64,000 nt of DNA, from assembly GCA_028641055.1 (NCBI GenBank), contig CM054060.1, forward strand, positions 240,650,833 through 240,714,832, written 5' to 3'. The notes below the pieces were generated by a model, which was not told where the DNA came from, searched no databases, and saw nothing but the letters and a program-made list of their open reading frames with translations. The translations under genes and the position numbers were made by a program. How positions within the stretch are numbered: position 1 is the stretch's first letter; each line of letters starts with the position of its first letter. The stretch comes from Alopecurus myosuroides (lineage: Eukaryota; Streptophyta; Magnoliopsida; Poales; Poaceae). Positions 21,083-31,642 of the stretch are shown here, piece after piece.

Positions 21083-24000
21083 TGTAACACTTGGGGTGTT
21101 ACCCTAAGTTAGAAAGTTGGTTGCTTTTCTTTTTGCATTGCATCACATGCATCATATGCATTGCTTCCTGTTTTCAAAACAACTGGAAATTTCAAACCAA
21201 TTTAAACTTTCAAACATTGTCCAAAAATTCCAATAGAAAGTTGCAAACTAAACCACTCAACTTGTTTCAAATAGTTTGAAGTTGAAATTTATTTAATTTG
21301 CTTGTCAATAAAAATTCCTTTTTATCAACACCCAAAATGGCCAATTCAAATTCCAATCAATTCATTCATAATTGACATGATCCAATTGAGGTTTAAAAAA
21401 TAAAGTCTTGCAAACAATTAAATTCCATAATGTTTTCATAATTGTTGAGTTAATGGAATAAAATTTGTTTAAACACCAAATCCTTATGAACCCTATTTGA
21501 AATTCAAATAGCAAACAAAAATTAATTTAACATTTCAAATATTTTGGACTTGATGTTCACCATTGCTTGAATTGCTGTTTGCCACTTAATAAAATTTATT
21601 TATAAAAATTTAAACACCCCAAAACCCCAACCTATTCTTTCTCTCTTTCCTTTCTTTTCTTACAAGCAAAAAAAAGGGAAAAGGAAAATCAAAAGAGAGA
21701 GTTGAGCTGGGGGGAGGCAGCCCACCCTAGCCAGCCCACCATTTAAGCCCGGTACCGTTTCATTCGTTTTCTTCCTCCTCGAGCTGTCGTCAGCAGTACG
21801 AACCCCCTCCTCACCGTAAGATCATCTCCCCCCTCCGATGCTGCTCCGTACAAGCACAAGCTCCCCATAAAACCTAGCCTACCCCTCTGCTTGCCCTAGC
21901 CCTAGCCCCCTATCCCCTCGCCCTAGCGCCGCCATCTCTCCTTTCTCCCCCCCCGTTTTCTTCTGTTTCTGAACCCCAAACCAGTGCACCACCCCCACTG
22001 CCTCCTCATCGCGGTGACGCCACGGCCACCTCGAGGTTCCTCTGTTTAGGGGAATGGAACCACCACCTCGTCCTCGCCAAGTTTGCTGAAGGGATCATCG
22101 CCAGGTACCGCCCGATTTCGCCGCCTTCTTCCTCTGTCCTCGTCGTGGTTGCAGTTCCGGTTCTGCAGTTCGTCAGAACCCCAACGCGCAGAGATGGTAG
22201 TGCTTGTTTGTTCTTTCCCATGGTGCATCACCGAATCTAATGGGTGGCGTAGTGGTAGCCCTCCCGCGCGCAGGCTGTGAGCACCTGGGATCGATCCCCT
22301 CCCGACGCAACGATCCCTTCTTTTATTTCCTGTTCTGTCGCGAACTGACGAAGAAAGCCTGCAGCTTGTTCGTCTGAAAGTTCAGTTAACACGCGATGTC
22401 CACCTCTTATTCAGTCAGCCTCCTGTTGTATCACCAAACGAAGCAGCAGCGCAGTGGTGCTGCTCCCTCGCGCGCGAGCTGCAGGTCGAGGGTTCGATCC
22501 CCCTCGGCCGCAGTAAGCCCTTTATTTTCCTTTGCCCGCGCGCAGGGGCAGGACCCACTGGTCATTGGCCCCTGTTGCCACCTCACTGCGCACACGCCCA
22601 CGTGGACGCCACAGGTGCACGGGCCCGCACTGCAGAGGCCCAGGCTAGGGTGCCCTGGGTGAAAAACACCCCAGGGGCCCATCTGCAATCCTTTACTTTC
22701 TTTTAGGTCCCTGCTATTACAGTTTGGTCCCTAGTTTTAAAATGATAATAACTTTTATTTCCTAAATTCAAATAATGCAAATCAAATATGTTTCTTGAAC
22801 CAAATTTAATTCCCTACCTATTCAAAGCATTTGTTTTCTGTTTTGAATATTTCAAATGCATTCAAATTTCAAATTCAAACAAATCCTCTTAACTTTGGTT
22901 AATTCCATAAATAATTCATACTTAATGCAAATAACACAAATAAAATATGTTTTCCAACCAAAATTTCATGCTCTTTCCAAATATAACATTTGTTTTCTGT
23001 TTTGAATAATTTAAATTGCTGAAAACAACTGTTTCTTATTTAATGCAATTTAAATTGCCAAATTCATAACTAATTCAATATTAAGTCAAATGTCACATAT
23101 GAAATATGTTTTCCATACTATTTTAAACCACCTTTTCAAATATAAATTTTGTTTCATGATTTGAGTAATTAAAATTGCTTAAATAGTTTTAAACCTTGTT
23201 TATATCATTTAAATTTGCTAAATTCATAACTTGCTCAAATTAAATTATTTTTGAACTTATAAAATATGTTTTCAAACCAGAAAAACATAACCTTTTCAAA
23301 TATGAATTTGAATTTATGTTTTGAACAAATAAAATTCAAATAATATTCAAACTTGAATTAAATTCAACTAAAACTTGTTTAATCTTGTTTAATTCATAAT
23401 TAAATCGTTGTAATTCCTTTTTCAATAATTGAAACATGTAATCCACCTAAAATTTTGTGATCTTCTCAAATATGAACTTTGTTATCTGTTTTGAACAATT
23501 CAATTTGATGAAAATAACAAATTCTTGTGTGACACCTTTAAGTAACCAAAAATTCCAAAAATTAATAAGTGAATTTCAAAATGGGTAAACCTTATTTCCA
23601 ATTGGTTCTATTGTTGTTATTTTGTTGTTTTCCTCATCCATGCATCATACTAAACCACTATCACCTCTTGGTTAGTTGTAAAACAATTGTTTCAACCTTA
23701 ATTCATGGACTTTTCCATATGTAATCCAAATTGCATATGGGTCCATTTAATTATGTTATGTTATCATGTCAACTAGTTTATCTTGATGCATCTTTAAACT
23801 TGTCATGCATCCATATCTTGATCATGCTGGATCTTTTGCCGTAGTAGTAATTGTTGCATCCGGTGTTTGTTCGAGGTTCATTGCTTCTTTTGCCATAGGA
23901 CATTGAGATGATGTGAGCAACGACAAGTTCTGTGGATGTACCTCTACTTGCTGGATTCCAGGCAAGTATACTCACTTGCTGCCAAATGGCTGCCTTTCAT

Positions 24001-25550
24001 CACTTGTTACCGATTCTTTCCGTTGTTCTTATTCTAGCATGTTGATTCGATGCTTGTGTCTCGATCCTATTATATGTTTACCTTGCAGACATGATATAGC
24101 CTTCCTTCCACTTCCTATTAACTGTTGTTTGTTTACCTTGTTGGCCCTCGTGTCGTAGTTGCATGCTTACTGTTGTTTGCGCTCAAGTCTTGTTGTCCGT
24201 CTTATCACCTGTTTAGTTGATAGTTGGGTTTCCATTCAATCAACAACATGTTAATGTTTTGGGTAATAATAATTTGTTGATAAGGCACCGGCAGGAGGCC
24301 CGGCGTGGTTTTGGAGCCTGCTAGTGTCGACCCTAATTAGGAAAAGGGTCTTGTCTACTGATCCATGATGAGCGCACTAACTGCATGTGGGAAGCGAGTA
24401 TGGGCACCCCCCTCAATTTGATTCGATTCGCATCTCGTCCAAATCGCCTCATTTAGTTCGGGTTTTCCATTTGCCGCATGCATGATCTTGCGAACCCAGG
24501 CCAGGGTGGAACTTTTGTAGTCGGCATTTAGGGAGACACGTTCTTACAGTGCTATGAGGGTCCCCTTTTCTTCGTGGGGCTTGATTAGCCGTGCGCTCAA
24601 CTGCACGGGGTTCTTTGGGCTTGATGCGAAGAAGAGTTGAGTTGTGTTGAGTGCCCTGCTTGGTGGAAGGGCCCTTTCATCTGGCGGGTTATTCTTACGT
24701 GTACGGCTAAATTGGTGCACCCCTGCAGGGTAAATCTTCTCGAGAAGCCGTGTTTTCCGCGGTTATGGTTAACTTGGTGAAAGTACTGGCTAACAAGTAC
24801 TCAGAATAACTTACACCTAACTAATGATAATTTGACTAGTAATAGTCTTATTGACACAATAACTTGATCCATCCTTAATCCAACAGTGTGAGTTATCCTT
24901 GGGTTGCTTCCTTAGTAGGGGGTAACATGGGATGGGTTTGTTTGGGTGGTTAGTACTAGTTGGTTACGATACGCTATCTTATCCCCCCTCTTTTAGCCGG
25001 ATGTTGTATCGAGTCTCTGTAGTTGGTTAGTGCAGCCCGCTGCCGCTTATTTGCAATAATCCTTTTCCTTTCCGTTGAGCCCAAAGTATTTGTATCTTGT
25101 GATGACTGGCTACGTCGGTATCTTGTGAGTATGGTTTATCCACTTGCCAGTACTTAACCGTACTGACCCACGAATTCTTTTTCGTGGCTGCATATTCAAC
25201 ATTGCAGTCAACAGGTTTGAAGTCTGACGACGTTAGCTTGGGAATCCCTCCGGCTTGGCCTGGGCAGGGATTGGACGCTCTCGGTTATCTTCAGGACTCT
25301 TAGTCCAATTTGTATCTTGTCCGTAGCCGGACGCTATGTTGTTTCTTCCGCTGTTATTTGGATCTTTGTATTGTATCAGTTGTAACCCTGACTCGTTTGA
25401 GTCATATTGTATATATCTTTTGCTATTGTTGTTGTGGATTATTCGTGAACTGTTGTAATGTTATCACAAGTGGCAACCTGGAATCGGTTATTACGTAGAT
25501 TTTGGCGGGAATGCTGAAATCTGCATAGTGTCCGATCTCGGGGCGTCACA
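21083..25550 (+). repeat. Solo LTR of the Tekay-Y family (4,468 bp)
   Basis: It begins TGTAACAC and ends GTCACA with 5-bp duplications and no internal domain. Its content is collinear with the reverse complement of the Tekay-Y LTRs at 45452-49931 and 55762-60249. Shared landmarks include the block at 24721-24787 (CTTCTCGAGAAGCCGTG...), the segment with GGCACCGGCAGGAGGCC at about 24285, the tRNA-like module near 22250-22500, and AT-rich tracts. Similar full length indicates a solo LTR left by recombination between the two LTRs of one element, older than Tekay-Y as it is visibly diverged. It holds no gene; ORFs within it are chance. Confidence 0.9.
22245..22501 (+). other. tRNA-like Pol III box modules inside the LTR
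   Basis: TGGCGTAGTGG at 22245-22255 fits the tRNA A-box consensus and GGGATCGATCC at 22287-22297 resembles a B box. A second pair occurs at 22449-22458 (GCGCAGTGGT) and 22491-22501 (GGTTCGATCCC). Tekay-Y LTRs have the equivalent on the minus strand near 48501-48550 and 58811-58862. No full cloverleaf is evident, so I do not call a tRNA gene. It may be tRNA-derived. Confidence 0.4.
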
Positions 25551-25695
25551 CACTCATTCAGAAGTTCATAAATTACAAAGTGGGGGTTGAGATCATGGAC
25601 CAATATGCAGTGGTCAAGGGCAAGAAGTTGGTTCCTGCCTGAATTAATGGTGATGCGATTTCGGAGTATGCTCAGGCTAAGTCCAAATCATCCAT

Positions 25696-26188
25696 TGTCG
25701 AATCTGCGTATCGGCAATTCCCTCGGGTGAACCCATAGGGTTTCGAATAGGAGAACTCATGAGCGCTGGTGACGATCGTCGGCTAGACAGGGGGCACGAT
25801 TTACCCTAGTTCGGGGCCCTCGTAGAGGTAAAAACCTTACTCCTGCCTCTGTCGATCTGTATTATCGAATAGATCGGTTACAATGGTGGTTGCTCAAGTC
25901 GAGAGTATGATCTCGAGCTCAAGGCTTTGGTGGTGCGGTATTGCTTGGTCCTTTTCCGGTGGTTCTCCTGGCCTTATATAGGCGGCCAGGTCTCAAACCC
26001 TACCCGGAGAGGACTCGAACTCTAACCCTATGTCGGTTACAAGTTTCCTAACTTAGCCCGCAAGGCATTGCGGGTGGGCTTCAAGTGGGCCTTCCAGAAC
26101 ACTCCAAGGGCTTCCCTTCTTGGGCCTTAACCTTGGTCTTAAGACGGGGTGTCCTTACCCGCAGGGTCCAAGATCCATCCCTTCGTCA
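25696..26188 (-). repeat. 3' LTR of Tat-C
   Basis: A 493-bp LTR, TGTCGAATC to TTCGTCA, related to the Tat-A LTR (491 bp). GTAGCCCCCGAG at 26189-26200 is the complement of the polypurine tract, which makes this the 3' copy. A minus-strand TATA region lies at about 25973-25982. Confidence 0.88.
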
Positions 26189-26200
26189 GTAGCCCCCGAG

Positions 26201-27245
26201 CGGTTGCTCGATTGGGATTTTCCAGTCGAGTAGACGGTCAGATTTTTCGTTTTGCATTCCTTCGGATAACCATCATGGTTTTTTTCCGCTTGGAGGGTGT
26301 ATACCCTGTGTGATAAGCTTTTATACCCGAGTATCGAGCAAGTGAAAGTGCCTGTGCTTGAAGGCTGTTTTTCGCAGAAGGATGTGGCGCAGCAGCTTGG
26401 CTCTCCCGAAAGATCAGGGCCAATTAATTGCAACTAGGGCAAAAACAGTTCTAGCCTACACAGAGTTGAGACCTCCGACTCGAACCCGATGAGGTGATCA
26501 TTGCGACTGAGCCGTAGTGGTCTTACCGAGTCGAACTTAACCTATGGGGGTACCCGGCGCGTCCGTTAGGATTTTTCTTCGTGTTGTTGACACGGAATTG
26601 TACCAGAGGACGCAACTTGAGTGCGATTCCAGGCCCCCAAGAAAGATCTTTTGGGTCTTACCTTCATATTCGAAAGAATATGGCATCCGGATGTACCTAG
26701 TCGGCTGAACAATCCAGGTCTATGATGTGTAGACATCGTGCGAATGAGTGGCAGGATCTGCCTACTCGCGTAGTTTTGTGGTTTTCTAGATATGAAAACC
26801 GAGCTATCTTTGTCCATACGAAAGAGTTTTAGTGTTTGGAGCTTTATGCCCATACGAAAGAGCTTTCGTGCTTAGGGTCTTGTTTTCCTGTGAAAGAAAT
26901 TTCACGCCATAATTTGTCCATATGAAGTCATTTTCGCGTTTGGAGCTTTATTCGAAAGATTCACCATCTTGATGATGCATGCTATGACGTCACGACACAC
27001 TTTTATCCTCCCGATGGGACGTGACGGGGCGAGAGCAGAAGTGCTGGCCCACCTTGTCAGCTTTTTGACCGGAAACGAGACGTCGTTCCCGGTTTTTACG
27101 CGAACTGCGCGCAGTAAATGTGCACGATCCACTGTTAGGATCGTGGCACCAAACAGCATCCGCCGCCCTTTCGTTTCGCCTTCGCACACGGCGGCCGCGA
27201 TGGATGCCACGTGGCTCAGTGAACGGTCAGGATCGACTGGTTCTG
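26201..27245. other. Non-coding region between PPT and antisense gene
   Basis: No convincing ORF. Imperfect direct repeats of about 35-50 bp based on CCATACGAAAGAG...TTTGGAGCTTTA lie at about 26812-26955. The remainder probably includes the distal promoter of the plus-strand gene. Confidence 0.5.
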
Positions 27246-27256
27246 TGTATAAATGC
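27246..27256 (+). promoter_or_regulatory. TATA box of the Tat-C antisense gene
   Basis: TGTATAAATGC lies about 100 bp upstream of the coding region on the strand opposite to pol, matching the arrangement in Tat-B. Confidence 0.5.
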
Positions 27257-27350
27257 AGGCCTTAGGTGAAACGGTGAAAATTTCTCGGCCTTCGTCTTCC
27301 TCGTTCTTCGTCTTCCTTGCTCTCCACCTCCTCTCTCCTTGAGCTCGCAC

Positions 27351-30336
27351 TAGTGCCACTGGCAGGAGGAAGGAAAGAAGCACGGCGCCGTCGTCTCGTC
27401 GTCGAGGGCGTCAGAAGAAGTTCCTGCGCCACCCGCACCGCGCTCGGGCGATTGGCGCTCGCCCAACACCACCCACAAGAGCATCAAGGAGATGCAGCGG
27501 GAGGGGTTGCTGCCTCCGGAAGCTGAGAAACGGGTGCGCCTCGGCAAGAAGGAGGAGGTACCCAATCCCCGCGCGAACGAACGCGTGGTTTTCGCGGACC
27601 ACGTGTCGCGCGGACTCTCCTTTCCTCTTCACCCCTTCCTCGTGGCATTGTTGTATGTCTATGGCATACAGCTCCACGATCTGCCTCCGAATGCAGTGCA
27701 GCACATCTCGTGCTTCATAGTATTTTGCGAGTGCTTCTTGGGCACTCGCCCACATTGGGGCCTCTGGAAGGCCCTCTTCAAGGTTCGAGTCTTCCGCGAG
27801 AAATCGCGAGCAGAGAACGAGCCTGGCGAGCCGCTGCGCACCGGCGGTTTTGGAATGCAGGCGAAATCGGACACCATCTACTTCGGGATGCACTTCAACG
27901 ACTCCGCTCAAGGGTGGAGAAAGAAGTGGTTTTACGTCACCGACAACAGCTCGGGTGGAATTCAGGAATTCCACCCATTCGCTGTCCTGAAGAGGCGGAA
28001 GTCCTGGGCGCATAAACTGTCGGCTGAAGAGAACCAGATTGTTACGCCGCTACTCGCCAAGGTGGCCGCCCTTCGGGACCAAGCTGCTGGAGTTGTGCTG
28101 AACGGGCTGCACCTGGCGAGCATCTTCCTCAAGCGCAGGATTCAGCCCCTGCAGAACGGGCCTTCCACGATGTGGGAGTACCAGGGCACTGAAGACCCCA
28201 GTCGCGTGAGCCGCGAAGAGCTCTCAAACGTCGAGTTCCAGAAGAAGATCACGGCCATCACCAGCTTGAAGGTGGGCGAAACCTTCCCCGAATACACGGT
28301 CGCAGCTTTCGAGGAATCAAGGCCTCCGCCACCCGAAGTAAGTCTGTCTTTCCTTCTATCTTCATTTCTTTCCTTGTTCTGAAATTTGGTCGACTTGAAT
28401 TTTTCTCTTGCTTTTCTTCTGTATTCTTTGGTAGAGCCTAACCATGGCCACCTGCTACCCGCCAATGTTCGGGGAGGATGCCTCGGATTTGTTGGCGAGT
28501 AACTTGGACGGCCCAGCCGACACCAGTGTTGCTAATGCCTCCTCGAGCTCCAAGCATGACTCCTTGGATGGCATGGAGGAATCGGGTAGCGGTCTCCTCC
28601 ACCGCAAACGCCGTCGAGTGGAGGGAAATGAGGCCACCTCCAAGGACAACTCTTTGGACAAGGAATCGCCCGGGAAGGGGCCCCTCATCGTGACCCCGCT
28701 GGGCATGCACGCCCCTTCTCCTTCATTTCCAAATATCCAAACCGCCTGGAATGCGGATATGTTGGACGAGGAAGATGACGACGAGTAAGTTTCTCTTTTT
28801 GTTCTTGGTCGAACGTTTTTCCTTTCGCGTCTTTTGACATACTGTCTTCATTGTAGTATGCAAGCTACCAGCCCTCGTAGGTTCGTCTCTTCCCTTCCTC
28901 TCGAAAAGAGGAAGAAGGTTGAAACCGCGGGTGGGACCCCTACCGCCGACACCGTGCAGAATTCGCCGAGTGCAGCTCCCACTGCAGCGACTACGCAATA
29001 CAGAATTCCTAGTTTTGCTGCTGGGGCCTCGACTCCGAAGGAGGTGTCGGGTAGCTCAGCGGACCCTCTTTCCTTCGCCCAAGGCCAGGTAAACTTTGCT
29101 GCTTGCTTCTTCAGTGCTTTATCAGTTTGGATCTGTTTTTTATCGGGTGCACGGCAGTGCTCCCGATGGGAGTAGCCCCCGAGGCTGTAGTTGATCGCAT
29201 GCGATTGGCTACAGGCTCAAAGATGTAGACCTTGTCTTTTCTTCTTGCTTTATCGGGTGCACGACAGTGCTCCCGATGGGAGTAGCCCACGAGGCTATAC
29301 TCGAATGTGTTCAATCGTGTATAGACTCAATTTTGTCTTTTCTGATTCTACTATCTTTACGTTCTTTGCAGTCCCTCATCGACTCCCTTGCGGCCGTTGG
29401 TCGCCGTGTCGTTCTTGCCGAAGCGGAATGCGGGACCCTTCGGTCGGATCGTGATCGACTCGCCAGCGAAAATGAGCTCCTTCGAAGTAAGTTTATCGCC
29501 TTCCCTCATCTTTATCTCTTTAATTCTGCCAATTTCTTTGTTTCTGATAACCATTGCTGCACAGCTCAGTTTGAGTTTATGAAGGCCGAGAAGGCGGATG
29601 CCTCCACTCGGGCAATTGCTCTAGAGGCTCAGTTGGCAGCTACTCGGTAGGAACTTGAGTCCTCCCGCATGCTGTCGGCTGACCTCGAAGGAAATCTTGC
29701 AGCCGCCCAGGATGCTCTGAAGAATCTGGAGGAGGTTGGCACCAAGGCGGACTCCGACCTTGTCGACTTCCTTCATCCTCTGGCCGAACGTTTTGCGGGT
29801 AAGTTGCTTTTGATCTATTGTCATCTTCTGGTTGTCTGATAGGTCCTTGGATTTTAATATTCTCCTTTGCAGGTCTTCTGGGCGTCCCACTGGATCTTCC
29901 TGGGGTCCAACGGGTGGATGCGCTGACCGACTCCTGCGCCTAGCTCAGGAGGCACGCCGAAGGGATTTGCACCCTGATTGGCGATGCCACTCGAGTGCTG
30001 ACGCAGCTTCATGGTCGCCTTCTAGTTGACACCTTGTCTCCACCTGCGCTGGGTGATCTTTTGAAGATTTTCTCGGAGAGCAATCTTCTTGGCACCTACA
30101 CGGTTGCGCAGTCGGAGTCTGGGGTGAAGACCGCCATCCAGTTTGCGCTGGCGCATGGAGTCACTGGTTTGGAAGAGGCGTACTCGGACCTTCCCGTCGA
30201 TCCTTCTACGGGCAAAAAGGTAGGGCTTCGTCGTTTTGGCGAGCCAGCTGGAGTCCTTGCGCGGAAGTTATCCGAGTTGTTCGCCTGTGCTAGGGGAGGC
30301 ACCGTCGCGAGCGGCAGCACAACTGCAGCTCCTTAG
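27351..30336 (+). pseudogene. Tat-C antisense multi-exon gene (gypsy-type 'Transposase_28-like' protein)
   Basis: Six exons fit consensus splice sites: about 27351-28337, 28435-28784, 28857-29088, 29372-29486, 29565-29798 and 29873-30336, each bounded by GT (GTAAG-like) and AG. Exon 1 encodes REGLLPPEAEKRVRLGKKEE, then LHDLPPNAVQHISCFIVFCE and FLGTRPHWGLWKALFKV, the conserved core shared with Tat-B; later exons are acidic, then coiled coil (about 29390-29790), then a C-terminal helical domain. The expected ATG region near 27351 has no in-frame ATG; the first downstream Met is at 27492. TAG at about 29648 and another near 29941 interrupt the frame. Splice signals are nearly all intact, more so than in Tat-B. 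Molecular function is unknown. Confidence 0.72.
29141..29340 (+). repeat. 110-bp tandem duplication within an antisense-gene intron
   Basis: Two diverged units start with TATCGGGTGCACG at 29141 and 29251. Each carries CTCCCGATGGGAGTAGCCC, so each brings a copy of the polypurine-tract complement (29172-29183; 29282-29293 with one mismatch). Confidence 0.8.
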
Positions 30337-30557
30337 TATATTTTCTTTGTATTTCGCTCTTTCGACTGTAATGAACCTTGGGATGCATTCCCGTATTTTC
30401 ATCGTTTAATCGAGATGTCTTTTCTGAGATGCTTACTGTGACTGATTTGCTGTGTGTTTCCTCCCGATGGGAGTAGCCCCCGAGCACCTGTCGGATAGGT
30501 GATTGTTATATCTTGAATGGGGCATCTTATTCCTTCAATTTCCATGTATTCTTCCAG

Positions 30558-31364
30558 GTAGCCGGGGTTGCTGCGGAATCTTCAGGTGGACTTGCTACTC
30601 CAGCAAATCCTCTTGTTGCTGCTGTTGGGACCTTTGCAGGCCTCCGTGATCGTGTTGCAGATGGTGACCGCAAGCTAAAAGTATTGCGTGGGGGTAGTGG
30701 ATGTAGCCAAGTCCAAACAAAAGCTGGCGATTGAACGGGAGCAGTTTGTGATGGATGAATTGGCGTCTGTTGCCAAGGATTTGCTCTGTAAGTAGTCCAG
30801 CCCCTGGTCTTCATTGTCATGTATCTTTCTTTGATCATATACCTTTGTTTTTCAGTTGTTCAGCCGGATGATAGGAGTGAGAAACAGTGGGTGGAGAACC
30901 ACATCCTTCAGGAAGCTAGCAGCTCAAAGCCCCATGCGAGTAACTTTTGGTCCGATCGTAGTCGAGGCTTTGTGCTTTCTACCTTGAAGTTCCGGGTCAT
31001 CCAGGCGAAGATACTCGTGAGTTCCTTTCACGAGGTTTTGATTGCAATGAAAGCTGTTTTCTATCCGTTGGAGAGGGGTCCTGAGGATTGGAGCCATCTT
31101 CTCAGGGTGTTCGGGCGAGAAAGAGAAATTCGCGAGTGTGTTCGCAATCAGATGATTTGCGGCTCGGTAGTGGCCCTCTCTTTCGTCCGGTTGTGGCATC
31201 CTGAGGTGAATTTCAATTCCGTAGCTAGACTTCCTGATGGTCCAATCGTCGACCTTTCTCCTCATTATAGGGCTGTTCGACCTGCGGCGGAGGAAATCAT
31301 TCGATTGACCTCTGCTGAGGTAGATCGGGTTTTGGCGGCTGAGAATGCTCATCGCCATGTGTGA
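30558..31364 (+). pseudogene. Second antisense coding fragment in Tat-C (C-terminal exons)
   Basis: After the stop of the first gene, another acceptor (CTTCCAG at 30557) opens a plus-strand coding segment to 30787 (AGVAAESSGGLATPANPL), with a donor GTAAGT at 30788. A final exon runs 30856-31364 (FWSDRSRGFVLSTLKFRVIQ ... AAENAHRHV, stop). A frame break lies near 30685. It looks like the 3' half of a second antisense gene whose 5' exons are missing, perhaps a partial duplicate of the same gene type. No domain is recognised. Confidence 0.5.
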
Positions 31365-31642
31365 TTGTAGGATGTATGTATCCTGATGTGCTGTGTAATT
31401 GTAAAAAACTGTTGTAAGGTGTTTACCTTGTATACAAAATTCTTCCTGTGATGCTGTGTTAGGTGTAGCCCCCGTGTGTTTGTGGGGTGTATACCTGTTG
31501 CTTTTAGCATGTGAGGATGGAGAACTCGAGTATCTATGGTTGAGAAACCATGTATTTTATTGCAATGACTGAGAAGTCATGTGTTTTTCTTTCGAGCTAC
31601 AAGATGGCTAATATAGCCTTATTATGATGAGTAAAAATAAAT
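31365..31642. other. Spacer between antisense module and pol
   Basis: No ORF. Another PPT-complement-like motif, GTAGCCCCCGTG, is at 31469-31480. It probably serves as the 3' region of both convergent transcripts. Confidence 0.5.

Larger units (their letters stand above)
11700..25695 (+). mobile_element. Sirevirus-type Ty1/copia element, 3' part displaced; split by a solo LTR
   Basis: Plus strand: 5' LTR 11700-12918, PBS 12921, gag with an extended coiled-coil region, pol in copia order (PR, INT, RT, RNase H) ending at 18936, then a long region with a third ORF. Extended gag, extra 3' ORF, PPT-like repeats and palindrome-rich LTRs are known features of the Sirevirus (SIRE/Maximus) lineage. 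A solo LTR (21083-25550) sits in the third ORF, and Tat-C truncates the element at 25695. No 3' LTR is present in the window. Confidence 0.85.
19703..25695 (+). pseudogene. Sirevirus third ORF (env position), likely spliced, interrupted by solo LTR
   Basis: Exon 2 is in one frame from 20208 to 21082 and resumes at 25556; removing the 21083-25550 insertion and one CACTC copy keeps the frame. The N-terminus is basic (RKATAGRGARPNRGRTSGSR), followed by a globular domain with IESTCEDPRFWTNLQ, ELVAQFYCTLHAT and ITSNLTEFAEAIGY. This resembles the 'putative plant transposon protein' domain found beside many plant retroelements. A 7-base exon (ATGGAAG, 19703-19709) followed by GT at 19710 and AG at 20206-20207 would supply the start codon in frame. 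Stops at about 20498, 20810 and 25639 break it. No signal peptide or membrane helix is apparent, so an envelope role is not supported. Confidence 0.6.

Noticed and set aside
22245..22501. Functional tRNA genes
   Set aside because: A/B boxes are present but I could not form acceptor and anticodon stems; kept only as tRNA-like modules.
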